DNA of 64,000 nt, from positions 3,968,001-4,032,000 of the forward strand of contig NZ_AP024660.1 of NCBI RefSeq assembly GCF_019977395.1. Reading direction: 5' to 3'. The translations under genes and the position numbers were made by a program. How positions within the stretch are numbered: the stretch's first letter is position 1; every line of letters begins with the position of its first letter. A model generated the notes under the pieces. That model was not told where the DNA came from and did not search any database. It saw nothing but the letters and a program-made list of their open reading frames with translations. Origin of the DNA: Arthrobacter sp. NicSoilC5 (GTDB lineage Bacteria > Actinomycetota > Actinomycetes > Actinomycetales > Micrococcaceae). Below are positions 9,329-17,206 of this stretch, piece by piece.

Positions 9329-10624
9329 TCAGCCGGCCGGGCCGGTAACCGGTGTGACCCGGATGCGGGCGATCCGGAGCCTGTCCATGCTGAGGACAGT
9401 CAGCACGTATCCCGGGATCTGCACCCGATCGCCTGCGCGGGGCAGGCGCCCCAGCCGGTCCATCATGAACCCGGCGACGGTTTCGTAGTGGCCCTCCGGG
9501 AGGACGATCCCGGAGGCTGCCTTGAACTCCTGCAGAATCAGGCCGCCGTCCACGTCGATGAAGCCGTCGGCCACGTTGACCCGGTCCTCGTGCTCGGCAC
9601 CGGTGTCGTACTCGTCATAGATTTCGCCCACCAGTTCCTCTACAAGGTCTTCGAGCGTGACCACGCCGTCGGTGCCGCCGTACTCGTCCACCACCAGGGC
9701 GATGTGCTGGTTGGTCTTGCGCATTCGGGACAGCGACGGCAGCACCCGGTTGGTCCCGGGCAGCGGAAGGATCTCGCGGGCAAGGTCCCGCACCGGCGCC
9801 TGGTCCTGCACCTCGTCGCGGGGCATCAGGTCCCGGATGTGCACAAAGCCCAGGACGTCGTCCGGGCTCCTCCCGATCACGGGGAACCGCGAGTACGGGC
9901 CGTCCCTGACCATCCTGCGGGCGTCGGCAACACTCATGGCGCCGTCGATGAAAGTCACCTCCGTACGTGGGCGCATCACCTCCTGCAGCGTCCGGTCCCC
10001 AGCGCCGAACACATCGGCGACGATGTTCCGGCTGCTCTCTTCGAGCAGTTCGCTGTCCGCCACCATGTCCCAGAGCTCCTCCGAGCTGATGCTCTCCCGC
10101 TTGGCACGGGGGTCGCCGCCAAGGAGCCTCACCACGGTATCCGTGGATACGGACAGGAGCCAGATAACGGGCCGCATGACCCGGGCGAGGCCGATCAGCG
10201 GAGGGGCCAGCACTTTGGTGAACGCGACGGGACGTTGCAGCGCCAGCCGCTTGGGGGCAAGCTCGCCCAGGACGAGGGACAGATAGGCCACCAGCAGGGT
10301 CATACCGATGAAGGACACTGGGCCGGCCGCCGCACCCAGCCCCAGGGCTTCGAGGAGGGGGACGACGTCGGGAGCGATCGTGGAGGCGCCATAGGCCGCC
10401 GAGAAGAACCCGGACAAGGTCACCCCGATCTGGACGGTGGAGAGGAACCGGTTGGGATTGCGTGCCAGGGCCGCAGTCCGGGCGCCGGTTTCACCGGACT
10501 TCTCGATCCGGCGCACCTGGCTTTCGCGCAGGGACACCAGGGCCATCTCCGCCGCAGCGAACACCCCGCCCAGCAGTACGAAACCGAGAACCAACCCAAT
10601 ATTGACCAGGGCGCCGCTGTCCAT
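9329..10624 (-). CDS. CNNM/CorC (HlyC) family membrane protein with CBS domains
   Basis: A 431-residue protein with three parts. First is an N-terminal DUF21 transmembrane domain (VLLGGVFAAAEMALVSLRES, then GVTLSGFFSAAYGAST), about four membrane spans. Next is a CBS pair (VMRPRTEVTFIDGAMS at ~205; DVLGFVHIRDLM at ~250; VVDEYGGTDGVVTLEDL at ~325). Last is a CorC_HlyC domain near 360-420. Homologues (CorC, MpfA, CNNM) act in magnesium efflux, and the old name hemolysin is misleading. ATG 10624 has no ribosome binding site. TAAGGT ends exactly 6 nt upstream, so the mRNA is probably leaderless. Related genes often come as pairs, but only one is seen here. Confidence 0.9.
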   Translation of the reverse strand: MDSGALVNIGLVLGFVLLGGVFAAAEMALVSLRESQVRRIEKSGETGARTAALARNPNRFLSTVQIGVTLSGFFSAAYGASTIAPDVVPLLEALGLGAAAGPVSFIGMTLLVAYLSLVLGELAPKRLALQRPVAFTKVLAPPLIGLARVMRPVIWLLSVSTDTVVRLLGGDPRAKRESISSEELWDMVADSELLEESSRNIVADVFGAGDRTLQEVMRPRTEVTFIDGAMSVADARRMVRDGPYSRFPVIGRSPDDVLGFVHIRDLMPRDEVQDQAPVRDLAREILPLPGTNRVLPSLSRMRKTNQHIALVVDEYGGTDGVVTLEDLVEELVGEIYDEYDTGAEHEDRVNVADGFIDVDGGLILQEFKAASGIVLPEGHYETVAGFMMDRLGRLPRAGDRVQIPGYVLTVLSMDRLRIARIRVTPVTGPAG

Positions 10625-10684
10625 GACATGACCTTACCGATCAGCGGACCGGTTGGCGCGTCACGGGCGCTGCGTCAGCAGGCG

Positions 10685-11443
10685 TCAGGAGGCGGCAGGC
10701 CGGGGCCGGAGCCGAAGAGCCTGCATGCCGCCGTCCACTGCCAGATCCACCCCAGTGGTGGACCCGGAGAGGGGACTGGCAAGGTAAACCACCGCTGCCG
10801 CAACTTCCTCCGGGGAAACGAGGCGGCCATGCGGCTGGCGCGCTTCCAGCGCCGCCCGTTCGGCTGCAGGATCCGGTGCGGTGGCAAGGAGCCGGCTGAT
10901 CCAGGGAGTGTCAGCAGTCCCCGGGTTCACGCAGTTGACCCTGATGCCTTCCTTCAGATGGTCGGCGGCCATGGCCAGGGTTAGCGACAACACCGCACCT
11001 TTGGTTGCGCTGTACAGTGCGCGCTCGGGGAGGCCGGCGGTGGCCGCAACGGAGCACGTGTTGACGATCGCCGCGTGGCTCGAGCGGCGCAGGTGCGGCA
11101 GGGCAGCCCTGGAGACGCGCACCATGCCCAGCACGTTGACATCGAACACCCGGTGCCACTCGTCGTCGTCATTTGCCTCAATGGTGCCTTGCGCACCCAC
11201 ACCGGCGTTGTTGACTATGACGTCGATTCCGCCCAGCTGCTGTGCAGCCTCTTCGATGGCCTGCCGGACGGAGGCGTCGTTGGAGACGTCGCAGTGGATG
11301 GTTTTTACTCCCGCCGGCGCCTGGTCGGGGTTGAGGTCCAGGACGGCGACGTCAGCCCCGCGATCCTGGAGCAGTGTTGCTGTTGCGGCCCCGATCCCCG
11401 AGCCTCCGCCGGTAACGATTGCCTTGATTCCGGCAAACTCCAT
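10685..11443 (-). CDS. SDR oxidoreductase, probable 2-keto-3-deoxy-L-fuconate dehydrogenase
   Basis: A 252-residue classical short-chain dehydrogenase: cofactor motif TGGGSGIG (~12), NNAG (~85), catalytic Ser in NTCSVAA and Tyr-x-x-x-Lys in YSATK (~145), then NCVNPGTADTPW. It is the last gene of the leftward fucose operon, after the FAH-family hydrolase. In the Xanthomonas-type oxidative route an SDR oxidises the 4-hydroxyl of 2-keto-3-deoxy-L-fuconate to the 2,4-diketo acid, which the hydrolase then cleaves. The assignment rests on this context; sequence alone says only SDR. GGAAGGA precedes the ATG. Confidence 0.82.
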   Translation of the reverse strand: MEFAGIKAIVTGGGSGIGAATATLLQDRGADVAVLDLNPDQAPAGVKTIHCDVSNDASVRQAIEEAAQQLGGIDVIVNNAGVGAQGTIEANDDDEWHRVFDVNVLGMVRVSRAALPHLRRSSHAAIVNTCSVAATAGLPERALYSATKGAVLSLTLAMAADHLKEGIRVNCVNPGTADTPWISRLLATAPDPAAERAALEARQPHGRLVSPEEVAAAVVYLASPLSGSTTGVDLAVDGGMQALRLRPRPAAS

Positions 11444-11468
11444 TGTTTGTTCCTTCCGCTTGTACGGC

Positions 11469-12314
11469 TTAGCCCTGAACGAATTCCTGCCGCTGCCGGC
11501 CGAGGCCTTCTACTTCAATTTCCACCACGTCGCCGGCCTTCAGGTAGGGGAACCGGCCTGACAGGGCCACTCCTTCGGGGGTACCGGTGCAGATCAGGTC
11601 TCCCGGTTCCAGGACCAGGAACTGGCTGAGGTCGTAGATGATCTGCTCCACGCCGAAGATCAGGTCGCGGGTGGAGGAATTCTGGCGGGTTTCGCCGTTG
11701 ACCCAGCTGCGCAGCCGCAAGTTCCCGGCATCCACCTCGTCGGGGGTGGCAAGGTACGGGCCGGTGGGGCAGAATCCGGCGCAGCTCTTCCCCTTGGACC
11801 ACTGGCCTCCGGATACCTCCAGCTGGAAGGTACGTTCGGACAGGTCGTTGACCGTGACAAAGCCGGCAATGTGATCGCGCGCCTGCGCTGGGGAACCAAG
11901 GTAGGAGGCACGCCGGCCGATGACCACGCCCAGTTCCACTTCCCAGTCGGTTTTGGTGGAACCTCGCGGAATGGCCACGGTATCGAACGGGCCCGCCACT
12001 GTGTTGGGGGCCTTATGGAAGATGATGGGCACGGAAGGGGGAGCGGAGCCTGATTCGGCGGCGTGGGCTGCATAGTTTATACCAACGCATATGACTGAGG
12101 ACGGCCTGGCGATCGGAGCGCCGATCCGGGCCCCCTCGGCCGGCAGTTCGGCCAGTTCCCCGGCGGCGAGTGCTGCTGCCGCCCGTCCTGGGCCGTCGGA
12201 TTCCCAGAAGTCCGCGTCGACGTCCTTCGCCACCTGTTCCAGGGAGTAGTACTTCTGTTCGTGCATCAGGGCGGGGACTTCCTTGCCCGGGGCACCTATG
12301 CGTGCAAATTTCAT
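11469..12314 (-). CDS. FAH-family hydrolase, probable 2,4-diketo-3-deoxy-L-fuconate hydrolase
   Basis: 281 residues of the fumarylacetoacetate hydrolase family. The family core is present: CVGINYAAHA (~75), the metal-binding acidic cluster DWEVELGVVIG (~120), and the C-terminal GDLICTGTPEGVALS (~240). In non-phosphorylating fucose and rhamnose pathways such a protein hydrolyses the 2,4-diketo-3-deoxy acid to pyruvate and L-lactate. It lies between the SDR gene (25 bp downstream) and the aldo/keto reductase gene (36 bp upstream). GAAGAAA lies 5 nt before the ATG. Confidence 0.85.
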   Translation of the reverse strand: MKFARIGAPGKEVPALMHEQKYYSLEQVAKDVDADFWESDGPGRAAAALAAGELAELPAEGARIGAPIARPSSVICVGINYAAHAAESGSAPPSVPIIFHKAPNTVAGPFDTVAIPRGSTKTDWEVELGVVIGRRASYLGSPAQARDHIAGFVTVNDLSERTFQLEVSGGQWSKGKSCAGFCPTGPYLATPDEVDAGNLRLRSWVNGETRQNSSTRDLIFGVEQIIYDLSQFLVLEPGDLICTGTPEGVALSGRFPYLKAGDVVEIEVEGLGRQRQEFVQG

Positions 12315-12350
12315 TGGTTTCTTCTTTTCTTGGTTGAGGTGCGTGTACCG

Positions 12351-13322
12351 TCAGCTGATCAGTCCCCGGTCCCGGAGGTCAGCCCACAGCTGGTCAGGGA
12401 CGGACTGGGAGGCCAGGTCCAGGTTCTGCTTCACCTGCGCCGGTGTCCGCATGCCCAGGACCACGCTGGTCACAGCCTGGTGCTGGTAAGGGTAATGAAG
12501 GGCGGCAGCTGGAAGCGTGGTTCCGTGCGACTCGCAGATGTCCGCCAGCAGGCTGGCTTTGGCCAGCAGTTCCTGCGGCGCCGGTGCGTAGTTGTAGGTG
12601 GCGTTGCCTGCCGGCCGTTCCTTGGACAGGAGCCCGGAGTTGAAGACCCCCACGTTGACCACGCCGACGCCGCGTTCCAGGCACGCGGGGAGCAGATCCT
12701 GCGCCGCGCCCTGTTCCAGCAGCGTGTACCTCCCTGCGAGCATGACCACGTCGATGTCTGTTTCGGTGACGAACCGGTGGAGCATCTCGGCCTGGTTCAT
12801 GCCCGCGCCCCAGGCGCCGATCACGCCTTCGTCGCGCAACGCTGACAGTGTGGGAGCGGCACCCTCGAGGGCTTCGGTCCAGTAGTCATCGGGATCGTGG
12901 ATGTAGACGATGTCGATCCGGTCCGTCCCGAGCCGCTGCAGGCTCTCCTCGATGGAGCGCAGCACGCCGTCGCGTGAGTAGTCGCGGACGCGGAGGAGAT
13001 CATCGGGGACGTCGAAGCCCTCTGTGTCCTTGCCCTGCGGTGACGGGTTGGGCCGCAGGAGCCGTCCGATCTTGGTGCTGAGGAGGTAACTGCCGCGGTC
13101 GTGCCCGGCCAGCGCGGCGCCCAGGCGGCGTTCCGACAGACCCAGCCCGTAGTGCGGCGCGGTATCGAAGTACCGGACGCCGCCCTCCCAGGCCGCGGTG
13201 ACGGCGTCGAGCGCTTCCTGCTCCGGAACCTGCCGGTAAAGGTTCCCGATGGGCGCTCCGCCGAAGCCGAGCACCGGAAGCTGCACACCCGTGCCAGGGA
13301 TGGTGCGGGTTTCTACTTGCAT
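12351..13322 (-). CDS. Aldo/keto reductase, probable L-fucose (D-threo-aldose) 1-dehydrogenase
   Basis: 323 residues. Barrel and catalytic residues are visible: FDTAPHYGLGLSERRLG (Asp, Tyr ~55), LLSTKIGR (Lys ~85) and IVYIHDPDD (His ~130). The motif order and the LRPNPSPQ insertion match the D-threo-aldose 1-dehydrogenase branch, which oxidises L-fucose or D-arabinose at C1 to the lactone. The gene starts 2 bases after the stop of the fuconolactonase gene, whose product acts on its own product. This is strong context for the first oxidative step of L-fucose breakdown. Confidence 0.87.
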   Translation of the reverse strand: MQVETRTIPGTGVQLPVLGFGGAPIGNLYRQVPEQEALDAVTAAWEGGVRYFDTAPHYGLGLSERRLGAALAGHDRGSYLLSTKIGRLLRPNPSPQGKDTEGFDVPDDLLRVRDYSRDGVLRSIEESLQRLGTDRIDIVYIHDPDDYWTEALEGAAPTLSALRDEGVIGAWGAGMNQAEMLHRFVTETDIDVVMLAGRYTLLEQGAAQDLLPACLERGVGVVNVGVFNSGLLSKERPAGNATYNYAPAPQELLAKASLLADICESHGTTLPAAALHYPYQHQAVTSVVLGMRTPAQVKQNLDLASQSVPDQLWADLRDRGLIS

Positions 13323-13324
13323 TG

Positions 13325-14218
13325 TCAGTCCTGTTCCTGGTTAGAGGTTCTTTGTTCAGGCTCTTCCGCGAGCTGGTAGACCCGGGCGGCCGTTCCATAT
13401 GCAACACTGCCCCGCTCGCCGTCGGACGCACCCGCCAGTGACTGTTCCACCACAGTGATCCAGGCCTGGTAGTTGGCCGGGCTTGTCAGGGAGACGGGGA
13501 AATCACTGCCGACCATGCAGCGTGCCGCCCCAAAAAGATGGAGGGTTTCCTGGATGACGGGGAGGGCCTGGGGCGCCAGAGGCCGGTTCGGGTCGGCTTC
13601 AGCGCCCGCCCCCGAAATCTTGACGACGACGTTGGGGCGCCTGGCCAGTTCCCGCATCCCGGTGCGCCACGCTGTGAGGTCCCCACCGGCTATCGACGGC
13701 TTGCCCATGTGATCCAGCACGATGGGCAGGTCTGGAACGCCGTCCGCGAATTCCGCCAGGGCCGGTAGCTGCCGGGAGCGGATGCACGCGTCGAAAACCA
13801 GGCCTGCCCGGGCAACCTGGCGTGCACCTGCCAGTGTTTCCCGGTCCAGCATGAATGATTCGTCCCGGTCCTGGAACAGCTGCCTGATGCCCCGTACCAG
13901 GGGGCGTTCCAGCAGCTGGTCCAGGTCCTCCGCTACAGCATCACCGCGGCTGATGGGGGCGAAAGCCACAATCCCCGCCAGCTGCGGCCAGACTGCGTGG
14001 AGGCCGGACACCCAGTCCACTTCCTTCAGGGCCTGGTCATCACGGCAGTCAGCCTGCACAAAAACAGCCGCACGGGTGTTTGCCCCGCTGTGCGGGAGGT
14101 CTTCGGGCAGGAACGGCTTGTTCAGGGTGGGTGCATCCGCAAGCCAGGTGTAGTCGAGCGCCGCGGGATCCCAGATGTGGACGTGCGAATCAACCACCAG
14201 CAATGAAGGCGTTCCCAT
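13325..14218 (-). CDS. Amidohydrolase family protein, probable L-fuconolactone hydrolase
   Basis: 297 residues of the amidohydrolase_2 group. The metal-binding VDSHVHIWDP motif opens the chain (~residue 10). LPIVLDHMGKPSI (~170) and a final AARCMVGSDFPVS (~240) supply the remaining His and Asp ligands. L-rhamnono- and L-fucono-lactonases of Burkholderia and Xanthomonas fucose clusters belong here. ATG 14218 shares its A with the stop of the upstream fucU-like gene (TGATG), so translation is coupled. A TTG at 14221 would also fit. Confidence 0.86.
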   Translation of the reverse strand: MGTPSLLVVDSHVHIWDPAALDYTWLADAPTLNKPFLPEDLPHSGANTRAAVFVQADCRDDQALKEVDWVSGLHAVWPQLAGIVAFAPISRGDAVAEDLDQLLERPLVRGIRQLFQDRDESFMLDRETLAGARQVARAGLVFDACIRSRQLPALAEFADGVPDLPIVLDHMGKPSIAGGDLTAWRTGMRELARRPNVVVKISGAGAEADPNRPLAPQALPVIQETLHLFGAARCMVGSDFPVSLTSPANYQAWITVVEQSLAGASDGERGSVAYGTAARVYQLAEEPEQRTSNQEQD

Positions 14219-14646
14219 CAAGACGTGCCGTCGGGCCGGACCCCGATGGTCAGCAGGAGGTTCGCATAGTGCCGCGTATCGCCACTGGCAATGACGACGG
14301 CGACATCGGCTGAGCGCGCGGCATCATAAAACTCAAAGCGTTGATGGGATTCGATGGAAACGTTCGTGCCAAGGGTGCGTTCGTAGCCTTTGACAGCCTC
14401 CGTCCAGTTGCCGTCCGGGGGTGCCATCACGGCTGCTGCCTCGAGGGGAACGGCGTCGACCAGCACTTCAAGGATTTGATCGATGGTCAGAAGCCCGGGT
14501 CTGAGGTTCAACGCGATGCGCCGTGCCGAGGCAGGTGCTCCGGTGTTGTGCGGGTAATTGGCGTCGGCGATGAGGATCTTCGAGCCGTGGCCGGACTCGG
14601 CGAGGGCCGCCAGGAGGCCCGGGTGGGTGAGGGTGTAGTTGATCAT
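14218..14646 (-). CDS. fucU: RbsD/FucU family L-fucose mutarotase
   Basis: 142 residues. The N-terminal LTHPGLLAALAESGHGSKIL carries the catalytic His and the IADANYPHNTG motif of RbsD/FucU proteins. These interconvert alpha and beta anomers of L-fucose (FucU) or pyranose/furanose forms of ribose (RbsD). Its position between fuconate dehydratase and fuconolactonase points to L-fucose. Supplying the right anomer would speed the aldose dehydrogenase downstream. The start overlaps the dehydratase stop by 4 bases, and the stop overlaps the lactonase start. Confidence 0.9.
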   Translation of the reverse strand: MINYTLTHPGLLAALAESGHGSKILIADANYPHNTGAPASARRIALNLRPGLLTIDQILEVLVDAVPLEAAAVMAPPDGNWTEAVKGYERTLGTNVSIESHQRFEFYDAARSADVAVVIASGDTRHYANLLLTIGVRPDGTS

Positions 14647-16028
14647 GCCTGTGCCTCCAGCCGTGCGCTGGCGAAGGCAGCGCGGCCGGACGGGTTGCCG
14701 GCCCGCCAGGCCTGTTCAGCCCTGCCGGGGGCGGTTCCTGCCCAGTAGCTGCCATAGGGAAAGGCGTATTCCTGCAGCGTCTGCTCCTTGAGTTCGGCTG
14801 AGTATCCCGGATTTCCCGGCATGACATAGGCGCCGTCCCTGACGATGCACGGGTCCACGAAGTGTTCGTGCAGGTGGTCCACGAACTCCGTGACGCGTCC
14901 GGCCAGGTCGCCCGAGACGGCGATGAAATCGAAGATCGACAGGTGCTGGACCAGCTCACACAGCCCCACTCCGCCGGCATGTGGGCAGACCGGGATACCG
15001 AATTTCGCAGCCATCAGCTGAACGGCGAGTACTTCGTTGACACTGGCGAGCCGGCAGGCATCCAACTGGCAGTAGTCAATGGCCCCCGCCTGGAAGAGTT
15101 GCTTGAAGAGCACGCGGTTCATGCCGTGTTCGCCGGTGGCTACCCCGATCGGCTGGACAGCCCGGCGAATTTCAGCGTGGCCAAGGACATCGTCAGGGCT
15201 GGTTGGTTCCTCGATCCACAGGGGGGTGAACTCGGAAAGCTGCTTGACCCAGTCGATGGCTTGCGGGACATCCCATACCTGGTTCGCGTCGATCATGAGG
15301 TTGCCGTCAGGGCCGATGACATCACGCGCGATGCCGAGGCGGCGGATGTCGTCCTCCAGGGACGCGCCCACCTTCAGCTTGATGTGGCGGTAGCCCTGGT
15401 CCACCGCCTCCTGGCAAAGCCGCCGGAGCTTCTCGTCGGAGTACCCCAGCCATCCCGCGGACGTGGTGTAGCACGGGTAACCGGTTTGGGTCAGTTGCCG
15501 GATGCGTTCCTCCCGGGTCGGCGCAAGGCGGGCCAATAAGCCCAGCGCCTCGTCCCGGGTCAGGGCGTCCGAGAGATAGGTCAGGTCGGCAGCGTCGACA
15601 ATTTGCTCCGGAGTCATGTCCACGAGGAGCCGCCATAAGGGTTTACCCGCGCTCCGCGCTGCCAGGTCCCACACTGCGTTCATCACGGCCCCGAGGGCGA
15701 GGTGCTCCACCCCCTTGTCCGGCCCGAGCCAGCGCAGCTGGGAATCACGCTTCAGGTCCCGGTAAGTCTCCCCGAGGTTCCGTCCGATACGGTCCGCATC
15801 CTGTCCCAATAGGGGGCGCGCCCGCAGTTCCATGGCCGCGGCGCAGACTTCATTGCCGCGGCCGATGGTGAAGGTAAACCCACAGCCGTACACGGCCGGA
15901 TCATCGGTCCTCAGGACAATATAGGCGGCAGAATAGTCCCCGTCCTTGTTCATGGCATCCGAGCCGTCCGCGGACAGCGAGGTGGGAAACCGCACGTCAA
16001 ACACGTCAAAACCGGTGATGTGTGGCAT
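14643..16028 (-). CDS. L-fuconate dehydratase (enolase superfamily)
   Basis: 461 residues with the mandelate racemase/enolase superfamily layout. The N-terminal capping domain (GFDVFDVRFPTSLSADGSDA) is highly typical of L-fuconate dehydratase. Then come HIKLKVGAS (Lys-x-Lys, ~225), MIDANQVWD (Asp, ~255), WIEEPTSPDD (Glu, ~280), GEHGMNR (~305) and PHAGGVGLCELVQH (His, ~360). It converts L-fuconate to 2-keto-3-deoxy-L-fuconate. It is the first gene of the leftward operon and has GGAGG before the ATG. Its promoter region carries a 14-bp inverted repeat facing the divergent FadR-type regulator gene. Confidence 0.92.
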   Translation of the reverse strand: MPHITGFDVFDVRFPTSLSADGSDAMNKDGDYSAAYIVLRTDDPAVYGCGFTFTIGRGNEVCAAAMELRARPLLGQDADRIGRNLGETYRDLKRDSQLRWLGPDKGVEHLALGAVMNAVWDLAARSAGKPLWRLLVDMTPEQIVDAADLTYLSDALTRDEALGLLARLAPTREERIRQLTQTGYPCYTTSAGWLGYSDEKLRRLCQEAVDQGYRHIKLKVGASLEDDIRRLGIARDVIGPDGNLMIDANQVWDVPQAIDWVKQLSEFTPLWIEEPTSPDDVLGHAEIRRAVQPIGVATGEHGMNRVLFKQLFQAGAIDYCQLDACRLASVNEVLAVQLMAAKFGIPVCPHAGGVGLCELVQHLSIFDFIAVSGDLAGRVTEFVDHLHEHFVDPCIVRDGAYVMPGNPGYSAELKEQTLQEYAFPYGSYWAGTAPGRAEQAWRAGNPSGRAAFASARLEAQA

Positions 16029-16083
16029 GGTGAGCCCTCCAGATTCAGGCTATGAAGATGACGCTCCAGCAACGATGCGAGCA

Positions 16084-16157
16084 TCATCTGATGTATTTGG
16101 AAGTATTTGATGAGAATATAAGAGCATGCTGGATTTTCCAAGCAATACATCAGATGA
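16084..16157. promoter_or_regulatory. Divergent fucose-operon promoter region with 14-bp inverted repeat
   Basis: TCATCTGATGTATT at 16084-16097 is repeated as its exact reverse complement AATACATCAGATGA at 16144-16157, centres 60 bp apart. Between them, on the minus strand, TTGCTT (16145-16140) and TTATAT (16121-16116), 18 bases apart, form a plausible promoter for the dehydratase operon. One repeat would then overlap the -35 and the other would lie just downstream of the start point. The likely ligand is the adjacent FadR-type regulator; this is inference. The same core recurs at 16998-17085. Confidence 0.7.
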
Positions 16158-16212
16158 AAGTAGATTTCCTTAGGGGGAACCTGCTGACGCAACACAACGA
16201 AGGACGGTAGTG

Positions 16213-16977
16213 ATGACGAGCGGCGCACCCAATGGTTCGATGTCCCAGACCGATGTGGTGATCACAGGCGTAAAGCGGATGTTGTCTTCCCGCCGTCTTC
16301 GACCGGGGGACCGGCTGCCAATCGAGAAGGACCTCGCAGCAGAGCTTCAGGTGTCGCGCGGCTCACTCCGGGAGGGTGTGCGCGCCCTCTCCACGATGGG
16401 CATCCTGGAAACCAGGCAAGGTGCCGGGACCTTCGTCACCCGGCTGGAACCGTCGGCCCTCCTGTCTGCGATGGAATTCTGGGTGGGACTGCAGGATGGG
16501 GAGCGGGCAAACCAGGTACACACCGTTCGCAGGGCGCTGGAAACGGAGGCCGCTGCCGCCGCGGCCATCTGTATCGGGAAGGACCAGCTGGACCAGGCGG
16601 AACGTATCCTGGAGCGCGCCCACTCCGCGATCCACGCGGCACCCGTCCAGCATGAAGCGGCGATGCAGTGCGACGTGGAGTTCCACCGGTTGATCGCCGA
16701 GGCGTCCGCCAACCACGTGCTGTCCGCGTTAATCGAGACCGTGTCCACCAACACGATCCGAGGACGGATGTGGCGGTCGATCCATGACAACGAGGGCCTG
16801 CTGGCCACGCACCGCGAACACCTCGGCATCCTGGAAGCGCTGCGCCGGCATGATGTGGACCGCGCCCGGACGCGGATGGCAAACCACCTGTACGCCGTGG
16901 AGGACTATGTAACGGCCATCCCCGAACCGGACTTTGAGGGGCAGGTGGGGGCTGCGGACGAGGTCCCCGGTGACTAG
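16213..16977 (+). CDS. GntR-superfamily (FadR/FCD) transcriptional regulator of the fucose locus
   Basis: 254 residues. The N-terminal winged helix (LRPGDRLPIEKDLAAELQVS, then SLREGVRALSTMGILETRQG, ~35-75) is followed by an all-helical FCD sensor domain. The FCD metal ligands are suggested by EFHRLIAEA (~165) and THREHLGILEAL (~205). FCD regulators usually bind sugar acids or other carboxylates and repress neighbouring operons. Here a fuconate-derived acid is the natural guess. It sits between the two divergent fucose transcription units, each with matching half-sites. ATG 16213 is preceded by AAGGACG; a GTG at 16210 is also possible. Confidence 0.88.
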   Translation: MTSGAPNGSMSQTDVVITGVKRMLSSRRLRPGDRLPIEKDLAAELQVSRGSLREGVRALSTMGILETRQGAGTFVTRLEPSALLSAMEFWVGLQDGERANQVHTVRRALETEAAAAAAICIGKDQLDQAERILERAHSAIHAAPVQHEAAMQCDVEFHRLIAEASANHVLSALIETVSTNTIRGRMWRSIHDNEGLLATHREHLGILEALRRHDVDRARTRMANHLYAVEDYVTAIPEPDFEGQVGAADEVPGD

Positions 16978-16997
16978 GAAGGTATGCCTTAGGCATT

Positions 16998-17085
16998 ATT
17001 CGTCTGATCTTGTTCTCAAAATAACCCCGAAAGACTGGCTTGTCAGTTGCTTTGAATCAAATTATCCAACAAAGATCAGATGATT
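16998..17085. promoter_or_regulatory. Second pair of operator-like half-sites upstream of the fucose importer
   Basis: ATTCGTCTGATCTTGTT begins at 16998. AAAGATCAGATGATT is at 17071-17085. Their cores TCTGATCTT and AAGATCAGA are exact reverse complements. The core TCATCTGAT also matches the inverted repeat at 16084-16157, so four half-sites flank the regulator gene. The right-hand one abuts the -35 box at 17088. The whole gap 16978-17206 has no gene. Confidence 0.65.
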
Positions 17086-17087
17086 CC

Positions 17088-17117
17088 TTGACTTACTGAG
17101 ATGACCGGAGTCATTCT
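17088..17117 (+). promoter_or_regulatory. Candidate promoter of the fucose ABC importer operon
   Basis: TTGACT (17088-17093) and CATTCT (17112-17117) are 18 bases apart and lie about 90 bases upstream of the binding-protein start. The -35 is a good match to consensus and the -10 is weaker. An operator-like half-site ends three bases before the -35. Confidence 0.55.
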
Positions 17118-17206
17118 GTTGGAACGGGGGTTGCGGAAATCACACCAGGCAGGCCACGAGGACGTCGCCGGGCAACCCTTGTCCCCAGATATGAAAGGAC
17201 ATCATC

